Positions 30,342-37,667 of a stretch of DNA of 64,000 nt are shown piece after piece. The notes under the pieces were generated by a model, which was not told the origin of the DNA, ran no database searches, and saw only the letters and a list, made by a program, of their open reading frames with translations. The DNA is from DALYLB01 sp964468345 (GTDB lineage Bacteria; Acidobacteriota; Blastocatellia; RBC074), in NCBI GenBank assembly GCA_964468345.1, contig CAYXVZ010000013.1, positions 1 to 64,000 of the forward strand. Reading direction: 5' to 3'. Both the position numbers and the translations under genes were made by a program. Position 1 is the stretch's first letter. Every line of letters begins with the position of its first letter.

Positions 30342-30404
30342 GATACGAGTCCTCTCTTTCTATGGCGCGATTAGTCGGCCTGCTGCTGCCTCAATAGACA
30401 TGAT

Positions 30405-30734
30405 TTAGCTTTCCATCTTAGTCGCCTGTTCGTCTCTCCAAATCTGCCAGCTTGGATCGGTCATTTTGTGATTTATCCATTCCGGCAAGTCCGGCTTGGC
30501 TTCGAAAGGCGGTTGCTGGTTGTCGCATCGTTCGCAGTTTTGATGCAATCCTACCTGATGCGTGGAGCAAAAGAATAAGCCGCATCCGTGCTCGCCGCCG
30601 TATGGCTGGCCGCCACACACCCAACCCAATCCACGATCAATCTCTTCGTTGCAGTCTGGATGATCGCAGAGAGCGGGGACGCCGTAGCCAATGTCTCGCT
30701 TCCAGTGGTCGTCGTAGCCTACTCCCCAACTCAT
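30405..30734 (-). CDS. Cys/His-rich zinc-binding protein
   Basis: 109 residues from the ATG at 30,734, with AAGGAG upstream. It has eight Cys and several His (CDHPDC, VCGG, GCGLFFCSTH, CERC), a double zinc-ribbon pattern. Likely binds two metal ions; function unknown. Confidence 0.6.
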   Translation of the reverse strand: MSWGVGYDDHWKRDIGYGVPALCDHPDCNEEIDRGLGWVCGGQPYGGEHGCGLFFCSTHQVGLHQNCERCDNQQPPFEAKPDLPEWINHKMTDPSWQIWRDEQATKMES

Positions 30735-30776
30735 CACACGCTCCTTGGTTGTCTGGTCTATTCACGATACTGTTGA

Positions 30777-30953
30777 TTATTGTTCCTTGTCGGTGACTTT
30801 AGGTTTTATTGTTAGTATCCACATAAATGGCTGAATGCAAATTAGGTAGCCAAAGAATGGCAACCATAACCAGCACAGCATGCGCCAGAGTGTTTCTGGT
30901 ACCCATTTTCGTTTAACAGCGACTAATCCATAGTTTTCACAGCACTCGTCCAT
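30777..30953 (-). CDS. 58-residue membrane protein
   Basis: A 58-residue ORF with AAGGAG five bases before the ATG. It has a short cytoplasmic start with CC and Lys/Arg, then one long hydrophobic helix (WLWLPFFGYLICIQPFMWIL). Single-pass inner-membrane peptide; role unknown. Confidence 0.55.
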   Translation of the reverse strand: MDECCENYGLVAVKRKWVPETLWRMLCWLWLPFFGYLICIQPFMWILTIKPKVTDKEQ

Positions 30954-30962
30954 CTCGTCTCC

Positions 30963-31181
30963 TTATTCTCTGAATAACTGCCCGTTGTATGCAATTGCAT
31001 CAAGTGCACCGTCAGGAAAGAGCCATACACCGAAAGGCACTTCTGTTCTCAATGCTTCGTCGCTGGCAAAATCGCAGGCCTTGTCCCAGTCTACGAATTC
31101 ACGGTCACTCGGCAGGGGGTTGAGCAGTTTTCCGACTTTCCAACTCGGTTCGGGTTTTTTGTTTTCATTCATTGGTGACAT
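30963..31181 (-). CDS. Small hypothetical protein
   Basis: 72 residues with Trp-rich segments (SWKVGKLL, FVDWDKACDFA, FGVWLFPDG). The ribosome site is weak. It lies nine bases after the previous stop, so re-initiation is likely. Function unknown. Confidence 0.5.
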   Translation of the reverse strand: MSPMNENKKPEPSWKVGKLLNPLPSDREFVDWDKACDFASDEALRTEVPFGVWLFPDGALDAIAYNGQLFRE

Positions 31182-31187
31182 TCATTC

Positions 31188-31448
31188 TTATCGTTCATCG
31201 TCATCATTATTGGCTGGCGCAGCAGGGTCAATGCCCAAGATCTGCCGGACCTGTTCTGTGTCGTTGAACGTGTAACACGGCGGACAGATCGACCAGCTAA
31301 CAAGTTCGTGCTGTAGCTTCTTTTCAGCCTCGGCAGATGTGTCCTTTGCGTTCAGTCCGAGCCACGCCTGTGTGACCAGGATTGTTTTTGTTTTCGCGTC
31401 CAGGTATGGCGCAACCTTGCTCCCGTCGTAATTCTTTCCAACTGCCAT
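31188..31448 (-). CDS. Small hypothetical protein
   Basis: 86 residues with a strong GAGGAGG site. It has a CPPC pair (about residue 55) and an acidic C-terminal tail. A single CPPC could be a redox or partial metal site. Family unknown. Confidence 0.55.
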   Translation of the reverse strand: MAVGKNYDGSKVAPYLDAKTKTILVTQAWLGLNAKDTSAEAEKKLQHELVSWSICPPCYTFNDTEQVRQILGIDPAAPANNDDDER

Positions 31449-31742
31449 TTATGCCTCCTCAATTTCCATGAACGCCTCGGGCGGAAGTTCATCCAGGTCG
31501 ATTGGCTCTCCGCATACGCAGCTCCAAGCCGGCTCATCGCAGCCGTAGCACCAACGCGTACACTCGTCATCATCGCCGTCATCCCAAAACGCTCTGCCCC
31601 ATAACTCTGTATTCCAGCTCACGCCGCACCAGACGCAATAAAAACCATCTGCATAGTCCCGCACCGTCCGATGCTGGCACGGCTGCGCGGCGATCATCAG
31701 TTTGCGCCGCTTCCGCTTGTGGATTGTTCGAAGCGTGGCCAT
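31449..31742 (-). CDS. Cys-rich zinc-ribbon protein
   Basis: 97 residues from the ATG at 31,742 with a GGAG site; upstream in-frame starts overlap the previous gene. Basic N-terminal end (HKRKRRK), then CVWC, CYGC and CVCGEP pairs, an acidic loop (DDGDDDE) and an acidic C-terminus. Two zinc ribbons are likely. Function unknown. Confidence 0.55.
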   Translation of the reverse strand: MATLRTIHKRKRRKLMIAAQPCQHRTVRDYADGFYCVWCGVSWNTELWGRAFWDDGDDDECTRWCYGCDEPAWSCVCGEPIDLDELPPEAFMEIEEA

Positions 31743-31764
31743 GACTATTTCTCCGGTTGCGGCG

Positions 31765-32025
31765 TCAGCACTTGACCTGTTTCGGCATGTCCTCATCGTG
31801 AAGAGTCTTCATATCGCTAAGGCCTTCATGAATTGGTCCTCGGTGCTGAATTGTCCAGATTCTGGCATCTGGGTATTTTGCGCGCACCTTCTCTACGACG
31901 CCTTCCAGTGTGTCAGCCACAACGCCGATTGTGGTATTGCGATAATAACGGTGTTCCTCTCCGGGTAGAGTGATATAGGCGTTCCAGAACCGGGAAGAAA
32001 CAGGTAAGTCTTTCATAATGCTCAT
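31765..32025 (-). CDS. Small hypothetical protein
   Basis: 86 residues if started at MSIMKDLP, 12 bases after GGAGG. It contains an alpha/beta core (TLEGVVEKVRAKYPDARIW). No recognised motif. A longer start would reach 32,094 and overlap the previous gene. Confidence 0.5.
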   Translation of the reverse strand: MSIMKDLPVSSRFWNAYITLPGEEHRYYRNTTIGVVADTLEGVVEKVRAKYPDARIWTIQHRGPIHEGLSDMKTLHDEDMPKQVKC

Positions 32026-32068
32026 TTTGATGACATCCTCCTGATACTTCGTTTTCGTGCGGCGCGGG

Positions 32069-32337
32069 TTAGGCTGCTTCATAGACATCGGCAAAGATGT
32101 CGGGTTTGCATGGATAGAATTCGCCTTTCGTACCCTTAATCATCCAATCCCCGTAATTTGCTTTCATCACACCTTCCCTTGTAGTGACTTCTATCCATAC
32201 CTTTTCTCCGACCGCGCCAACTCCACAGACTTTTCCGCCGCACCAAGTTGCGATGTCGTGCGGATTGTTGGGGTAGTCAAGCACAATACCGCTTCTACTA
32301 CTATCGGTCTTTTTCGAAACTGCTGTGTTTTGATCAT
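32069..32337 (-). pseudogene. Conserved small phage protein split by a -1 frameshift
   Basis: The N-terminal part starts at the ATG at 32,337 (with GGAG upstream) and reads MIKTQQFRKRPIVVEAV. It matches the usual start of a small phage family (…YRKKPVxVEAxQW). The rest (…WMIKGTKGEFYPCKPDIF) is its normal ending but lies in the -1 frame. The frames meet near 32,285 at GTATTGTGCTTGAC. Joining them gives an 89-90 residue protein of normal family length. The break could be an assembly indel, a real mutation or programmed frameshifting; no classic slippery heptamer is obvious. Confidence 0.6.
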
Positions 32338-32406
32338 TTAAACATCTCCTACTTACCCAAGAAGAATCAATTTAGTGAAAGTTAGTATCCCTTAGATACC
32401 AGTAGT

Positions 32407-33048
32407 TTAGGCCGCAAATAGATCGAGGTTCTCAATATTTTCCCGCTCTCCTACCTGCTCTTGTAGCCATTTATAGAGTCCGTCGAGTTGCCGCTGATTG
32501 CCTCGCGTCCAACCTGTGCCGTCACAACTCTCCGCGCCGATTTTCTGGCAATGACGGAGTTTCCCATACGTGTTGACCCGGCCAATGTGGACACGCGAAA
32601 ACTTCTCGCAAAATTGCCACGCGTACGACCACTTCCATTCCGTTGAGCCGCCGATAAAAACAACGGATGCGTCGGCGGGCACGTCGGCGGGCGTCATTCC
32701 ATCCTGCGCGGCAAACGCCAGCGGCCAGCCGTATTCACGCAGAACGGGCGACCACTTCTCCCACTCGCGCAGGGTCGCTTCTCGATTTGTTACCACGTCT
32801 GGCACTAACGCCCAAAGCGGAGGTTGACCACTATTTTTAGCCCATTCCAGCATTTTGATATACCCCGCCTCGTCCCATGTTTTGCCAGCGGACCACGCGG
32901 GAAAGCGCCCATTATCGAGTGCATACGGAAGCCACTGATACGGCCCGCGCTGCGATCCCGGACTGTACAAATGCCCCAAATGACCGGGAAACCTGCCCGC
33001 CCAATAATGCACGAGGCTTTTACTCCAACATGCTGGCATCACTATCAT
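32407..33048 (-). CDS. TGT/DpdA-like transglycosylase family protein
   Basis: 213 residues from the ATG at 33,048 with GGGGAG upstream. A TIM-barrel TGT-like pattern is visible: DNGRFPAW, ALVPDVV, FAAQDG, FIGGSTEWK (compare the GGLAVGE loop of TGT) and AESCDGTGWTRG (compare the FDCVxPTR region). Enzymes of this group swap guanine for a 7-deazaguanine base. Phage members (DpdA) act on DNA and protect it from restriction. It is shorter than bacterial TGT and no preQ0 synthesis gene was seen in the window, so precursor would come from the host or other phage genes. The reaction is inferred from motifs. Confidence 0.6.
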   Translation of the reverse strand: MIVMPACWSKSLVHYWAGRFPGHLGHLYSPGSQRGPYQWLPYALDNGRFPAWSAGKTWDEAGYIKMLEWAKNSGQPPLWALVPDVVTNREATLREWEKWSPVLREYGWPLAFAAQDGMTPADVPADASVVFIGGSTEWKWSYAWQFCEKFSRVHIGRVNTYGKLRHCQKIGAESCDGTGWTRGNQRQLDGLYKWLQEQVGERENIENLDLFAA

Positions 33049-33331
33049 TGCCGCTGCTCCCCGTGGAATCGCTCTTATGTAAATCGTCAAGATACGGTTT
33101 CAAAGGTTTGGTCGTATCCACCGGAGGCAGGTTGATCTTCTGGCCGCGCAGCACTTTTTGAATGAGCTTTGCGGCTCCGTATTTCGTGATCGCCTGATGA
33201 GTTAGCGCGTGCAATACCATAAATCCATCCGCGCCAGGCTCGAAGCATTGCGCTAAACGCTCTTCCGTGTATTGGATTCCAGTTAGCGGATTACCGTCCG
33301 GTCCTTTTATCTCCCTGTAGTCGCCCATCAT
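33020..33331 (-). CDS. Small hypothetical protein
   Basis: 103 residues with a GAGGTGAA site. Overlaps the TGT-like gene by 29 bp, so the two are translationally linked. Helical middle (LIQKVLRGQK) and a Ser/Asp-rich tail. Function unknown. Confidence 0.55.
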   Translation of the reverse strand: MMGDYREIKGPDGNPLTGIQYTEERLAQCFEPGADGFMVLHALTHQAITKYGAAKLIQKVLRGQKINLPPVDTTKPLKPYLDDLHKSDSTGSSGNDSDASMLE

Positions 33332-33411
33332 TTCACCTCAATTCCCATCTGATCACTTGGCGCAACGCTCAAGATTTGCTGCGCCTCGATATAACGCTCA
33401 ATTTAGCGAAA

Positions 33412-35385
33412 CTAAAATACAATCTTCTCCATGACCTCTTCTGGGATCTCGCTCAGGAACATCGACGGCGCCGATTGCTTCGTCTCCCCATACTGCCGGC
33501 GATTCTTCGCCGTCGTCAGCCAAAGCCTCTTCATCGCTCTGGTGATGAGCACATAGAACAATCTGCGCTCTTCCTCAACGCCGGCCAGATCGCCAAGTGA
33601 GCGGCTGTGAGGAAAAATTCCCTGGTCGAGGCCTACGCCAAACACGATGGGGTATTCGAGCCCCTTCGAGGCGTGGACCGTCATGAGCGTCACGGGCGCA
33701 TCCTTCAGTTCATCCTGGTCGGACACAAGCGAACATTGATCGAGGAATTCAATCAGGTCTTCGCCGTGCTGTGCTGCTTGCGCTGCAGCGTTCGCCAGTT
33801 CTCCCAGGTTTTCCAGCCGGCCTTGGCCTTCGTCCGTCCCCTGGTCTTCGAGCATCTTCTTGTAGCCGGATTCCACAATCGCGGCGATGACAAGAGCGGG
33901 CAGGGAATTGGCCGTGTCCTTCGTCATCTCGTGCAGGCGTGTGATCAGTTCCTGAAACTGGATCAGGCCGTTCTGCGTGCGCTTTGGCAGTGAGCCCTTT
34001 CGGATCAGGTCGCCAATGGCTTCCCAGACGGAAATGTTCATCATCCGCGCGTGCTGCTCGATCTTGTCGACCGTCGTATCACCGATGCCGCGGGCCGGCG
34101 TGTTGATAATCCGATTGATGGCCATGGCGCCGGCGTTCGGATCATTCATCACCGTCAGATACGCCACGATGTCCTTAATCTCCGCGCGCTCATAGAATCC
34201 CAAGCCGCCGACAAGGCAGTATTTGATGCCGGCTCGCCGTAGGCCGTCTTCAAAGGGTCGGGACTGGGCATTGGTGCGATAGAGAATCGCCGCCTTCACC
34301 TCGGGCGCGTAATCGAGTTCCGCGCGGATCTGGCGTACAACCTCCTGCGCTTCATCGTCGCTGTGATCGAGTTCCCATAGCTGAACCTTCTCCCCGGGCG
34401 GATTGTTCGCGCGGAGAGTCTTCTCGTATCGCTCGGTATTGTTTTCGATGACAGCGTTCGCCGCGGCGAGGATATTGCCAGTGGAGCGGTAATTATCCTC
34501 AAGCTTCACCGTCTGGGAAGTCGGATAGGTCGCCCCAAAATTCAGAATGATCTTGAAATCTGAACCACGAAAACCATAGATCGCCTGGCCGTCGTCTCCC
34601 ACAACGCACAGGGACCGATCTTTCCAGAAATCCGCCGGCGGCGGATCATCTGACAGGGCAAGGTCGCCCTCGGCAATCAGCCTCATCAGCCGGAACTGCA
34701 CGCCGTTCGTATCCTGGAATTCATCGACCATCATATGCCGGAAGATTCCGTGATAGTGGGCCCGAACACCCGGACAGATTTCCAGCATCTGGACGGTTTT
34801 CAAAAGCAGGTCGTCAAAGTCCATCGCGTTCGAGGATCGAAGGCGCTGCTCATAGAGAGAATAGACGCGCGATATAAGCACGTCCTTTTCCCCTAACGCT
34901 TTCTTGGCAACCTGCTCCGGCGAAATGCTCTTGTTCTTCCAGCCGCTGATATCTGAGTGGACGTCTGACGGCTTGAGTTTCTTCGGATCGGCTCCCAGAT
35001 CGACGATGCAATGCTTGGTAAGCCTCTCCTGCTGGCCGGCGTCATAGATGACAAAGGAACGGGTATATCCAAGCCCCATTCTCTCAATGTTCCGGCGAAG
35101 CAATCGGACACAGAGAGAGTGAAACGTGGAAACGGTGGGCTTCCCGTGGTCCCCATTGGGCAACAGGTGTGCGATGCGCTCTTTCATTTCGCCGGCGGCT
35201 TTATTCGTGAATGTGACCGCCAGAATCTCGTATGGATTGATGCCTTTCCGGATCAGGTTTGCAATCCGGAATGTGATAACGCGGGTTTTGCCGCTGCCGG
35301 CGCCAGCAAGGACCAGCGCCGGGCCGCTGGTGATCTCCGCGGCCTGGCGTTGATATGGATTCAGAGAAGCAAGAAGGTCGGTCAT
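33412..35385 (-). CDS. UvrD/PcrA/Rep-family SF1 DNA helicase
   Basis: 657 residues from the ATG at 35,385, with AGGAGG 11 bases upstream; earlier in-frame starts lack a site. Motifs in order: LNPYQRQAA (Q motif), GAGSGKT (Walker A), FTNKAAGEM, DEFQDTN (Walker B), QAIYGFRG, LEDNYRS, LMTVHASKGLEYP and LFYVLITRA. It is a 3'-5' SF1A DNA helicase, slightly shorter than PcrA (about 720 aa) and apparently lacking the longer C-terminal tail. It probably serves phage replication, recombination or repair. All key motifs are intact. Confidence 0.93.
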   Translation of the reverse strand: MTDLLASLNPYQRQAAEITSGPALVLAGAGSGKTRVITFRIANLIRKGINPYEILAVTFTNKAAGEMKERIAHLLPNGDHGKPTVSTFHSLCVRLLRRNIERMGLGYTRSFVIYDAGQQERLTKHCIVDLGADPKKLKPSDVHSDISGWKNKSISPEQVAKKALGEKDVLISRVYSLYEQRLRSSNAMDFDDLLLKTVQMLEICPGVRAHYHGIFRHMMVDEFQDTNGVQFRLMRLIAEGDLALSDDPPPADFWKDRSLCVVGDDGQAIYGFRGSDFKIILNFGATYPTSQTVKLEDNYRSTGNILAAANAVIENNTERYEKTLRANNPPGEKVQLWELDHSDDEAQEVVRQIRAELDYAPEVKAAILYRTNAQSRPFEDGLRRAGIKYCLVGGLGFYERAEIKDIVAYLTVMNDPNAGAMAINRIINTPARGIGDTTVDKIEQHARMMNISVWEAIGDLIRKGSLPKRTQNGLIQFQELITRLHEMTKDTANSLPALVIAAIVESGYKKMLEDQGTDEGQGRLENLGELANAAAQAAQHGEDLIEFLDQCSLVSDQDELKDAPVTLMTVHASKGLEYPIVFGVGLDQGIFPHSRSLGDLAGVEEERRLFYVLITRAMKRLWLTTAKNRRQYGETKQSAPSMFLSEIPEEVMEKIVF

Positions 35386-35407
35386 GATGGAATTGCCTCC
35401 TACGCCG

Positions 35408-35818
35408 TTAGGCAAGTCTCTCTCGAAGCTTATGAAGCAAGAATTTCTGCTCATTCTTGTCATGTCGCATTTCTCCGGCGACGGCCGCCGCATTGGTAAG
35501 CCAGTCCAGCGCATCCTCAATGGTAAAGCCGGGATTTGCCTTCAACTTCTCTAAAAGTTCGTGCAATGCACAGCCCAATGCTTGGTGAACGCCTCGCCGA
35601 TATGCTTCCTCTTCCGTGTCTGACGTCTGAGGCACGACACCACATATTGCTTTCGATATATCCGCCATCAGTTCGAAGTTCTCAGCAACCATCAGCGGAT
35701 TGCCTTCGAATATCGTCACGCCATCAGCGTTTTCAATCCACACTGTTCTGGTCGCTTCGCTGGATTTCGCCTTGAGCGGAAAGCCCATTGCCTTCAATGA
35801 CTCTGCGCTGAATCTCAT
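35408..35818 (-). CDS. Hypothetical protein
   Basis: 136 residues with GGAGG five bases before the ATG. A beta-rich N-terminus (TRTVWIENADGVTIFEG) is followed by long helices (HQALGCALHELLEKLKA). It lies just upstream of the helicase gene in the same operon. No family recognised. Confidence 0.6.
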   Translation of the reverse strand: MRFSAESLKAMGFPLKAKSSEATRTVWIENADGVTIFEGNPLMVAENFELMADISKAICGVVPQTSDTEEEAYRRGVHQALGCALHELLEKLKANPGFTIEDALDWLTNAAAVAGEMRHDKNEQKFLLHKLRERLA

Positions 35819-35834
35819 AAGAACCTCCTTCGTG

Positions 35835-36032
35835 TTAGTTCCGATTCTGTGATCGTCCGGCCTGGGCGCGCTGCCACGCCGGCAATTGCAGAATCGGAAT
35901 CGTGATTGCTTGGTTGCCGCTTTTCACCGTTATCCGCGGCTGCTTGTCTGAGGGTGTGCAGGCTGGTGGCGTATGCTTTTGCCCGCATCCCTCGCATTCG
36001 ATCAGCTCGACGTTGCCATTACCTTTTCCCAT
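35835..36032 (-). CDS. Small zinc-finger-like protein
   Basis: 65 residues with GGAGAAGGAG before the ATG. CEGCGQKH plus a further Cys suggests a small zinc knuckle; the C-terminus is basic. Overlaps the upstream gene by 31 bp. Function unknown. Confidence 0.45.
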   Translation of the reverse strand: MGKGNGNVELIECEGCGQKHTPPACTPSDKQPRITVKSGNQAITIPILQLPAWQRAQAGRSQNRN

Positions 36033-36394
36033 TCTCCTTCTCCATACCAGTTCTTGAGGTCTGTGAGTGCCTGCCGGCCATCATCGGGCATTACTTCGTG
36101 CGCGATAACAGCCGGAAGCATTCCATCCCGTTCTTTGTATTCGGCGACAATCACAACCGGTGTGCCTTTGGGAAACTTCTGTCCATAGTCGGCCGGATCG
36201 GCGCCCGGAACTGCGATTACCTTCGATCGAAGCATATCGTTGAGCCCTTCGCCTTTGGCATCTGGCTGGGGCATTGTGTTTACGATCGCAAGAAGGCACT
36301 CCTGCCGGGGCGTCTCATCGGCCTGACTCTTCACCCTGGGAGCGAGCACCATAAAAATGAATCCGCGAAGTGTTATTTGTTTGATTTCAGTCAT
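36002..36394 (-). CDS. Hypothetical protein downstream of the hairpin array
   Basis: 130 residues from the ATG at 36,394, with no clear ribosome site. A beta-rich core (TLRGFIFMVLAPRV, VVIVAEYKERDG) and a C-terminal helix are visible. The last array hairpin (36,418-36,441) lies 24 bp before this start, in its leader. Transcription through the array could therefore reach this gene. Function unknown. Confidence 0.55.
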   Translation of the reverse strand: MTEIKQITLRGFIFMVLAPRVKSQADETPRQECLLAIVNTMPQPDAKGEGLNDMLRSKVIAVPGADPADYGQKFPKGTPVVIVAEYKERDGMLPAVIAHEVMPDDGRQALTDLKNWYGEGEWEKVMATSS

Positions 36395-36417
36395 AAACGT
36401 AAATGGGTTGATTTCAA

Positions 36418-37655
36418 GTTTTAAGAGCATTCCTCTTAAACGCAAAGTTAATAACCAAAATGTCACGCATTTCAGGAGCGTATCTCCTGAACGAATAGCT
36501 ATGAATTCGAAAGGGTTTCAAAGGGGACTCCGTTGAACAAAATCCGCCGTGCGCTTCAAGAGCATTCTTTTGGATATATGGCTTGAGCAGTTTTAAGGGC
36601 ATTTCCCTTAAACAAAATCTCGCCATAAAAAGCAAGTTTCAAAAGCGATTCCTTTGAACTGGAGAATGGGATGTCTCAAGAGAGTTACCCTTGAGCAATG
36701 TCTGTAATGAAAACAAATATATCAGTTTCAAGAGGGTGTCTCCTGAACAAAATCTTGTTATTGTATTGCTCGACGTCTCATAGGTGGATCTATTGAGTCT
36801 TATAAGTTCCAAGTAGAAGGTTTAAAGGCGAATCCTCTAAACATCGGCAGATACTTTGCGCACTTGTGATGTTTCAAAGGTAACTCCTTTGAACGCCAAT
36901 TGCAGCTTCCAATACCAATGTTTCAAAGGGATTTCCCTTGAGCATGATGTCGTAAGGTTCAGACGTTTCGTGTTTCAAAGGCAAATCCTTTGAGCAGTAA
37001 TTACCCCAATAAAGGCTGGGCGATGGTGATGAATTGTTTCAAAGGCATATCCTTTGAACGTCAATTAGAGCCTCCAATACCAGTGTTTCAAAGGCAAATC
37101 CTTTAAACATTGATCACCTTAGCAGATGTCAGGCGTTTGATCATGATGTCTCACAGGCAAATCCTTTGAGCATCAAATATCAACATTATTCATTACCCCA
37201 CCAACCAAAGTTTCAAAGGCATATCCCTTGAACAGCAATTGTCATAGGGATTTTTATTTAATTATGACGACGATAGCACGTTTCAAAGGCATCTCCCTTG
37301 AACATCAATCATTAAAGCGAGCAGGGCGGCTTTGGCGAATCTCCGTTTACCCTCGGTTTCAAAAGCAAGTCTTTTGAACATTAATTGTCAAGCACGCTAC
37401 GTGATCGCGTTCGGCAGTTTCAAGGGCATCTCCCTCGAACATCATTTGCTGGACTCGGAGTAGGCCGGCGACTACGTGGGCGACCAGGTCTGTTTCAAAG
37501 GTATCTCCCTTGAACACCATTTGCCGGAGTGTGACTGCTGTTTCATTGGCAAATCCGATGAACGCCGATCAAGACAGCGATGCCTACGGTTTTAATGGCA
37601 TATCCAATGAACAATAAAACTTGCGATTAATGTTTCAAAGGCAAATCCCCTGAAC
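36418..37655 (-). repeat. Array of ~24 degenerate hairpin repeats (CRISPR-like, irregular spacing)
   Basis: 24 units of about 24 nt. + strand starts: 36418, 36469, 36515, 36553, 36590, 36636, 36673, 36725, 36775, 36819, 36871, 36920, 36972, 37036, 37085, 37148, 37210, 37280, 37356, 37417, 37492, 37540, 37589, 37632. Each has an 8-nt arm, a 5-nt loop and an 8-nt arm, commonly TTCAAAGG and CCTTTGAA, framed by G and C. Gaps range from 13 to 52 nt. Arms differ between units but stay paired: TTTAAGAG/CTCTTAAA, TTCAGGAG/CTCCTGAA, TTTAAGGG/CCCTTAAA, TTCAAAAG/CTTTTGAA. Twelve non-Watson-Crick positions become G-U only on the minus strand, against about four on the plus strand. The array is therefore probably transcribed with the nuclease gene, whose stop is 12 bp away. 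On that strand a unit ends in TTTGAAAC, like many CRISPR repeats. The divergence and irregular gaps argue against a standard CRISPR array. Confidence 0.85.
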
Positions 37656-37667
37656 TAATGCCGATTA

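Noticed and set aside
36414..36635. 73-residue ORF in the array
   Set aside because: It is made of array repeats, has no ribosome site and has unlikely composition.
36418..37655. Standard CRISPR array
   Set aside because: Repeats diverge strongly, gaps vary from 13 to 52 nt, two gaps are duplicates, and no adaptation genes are present.
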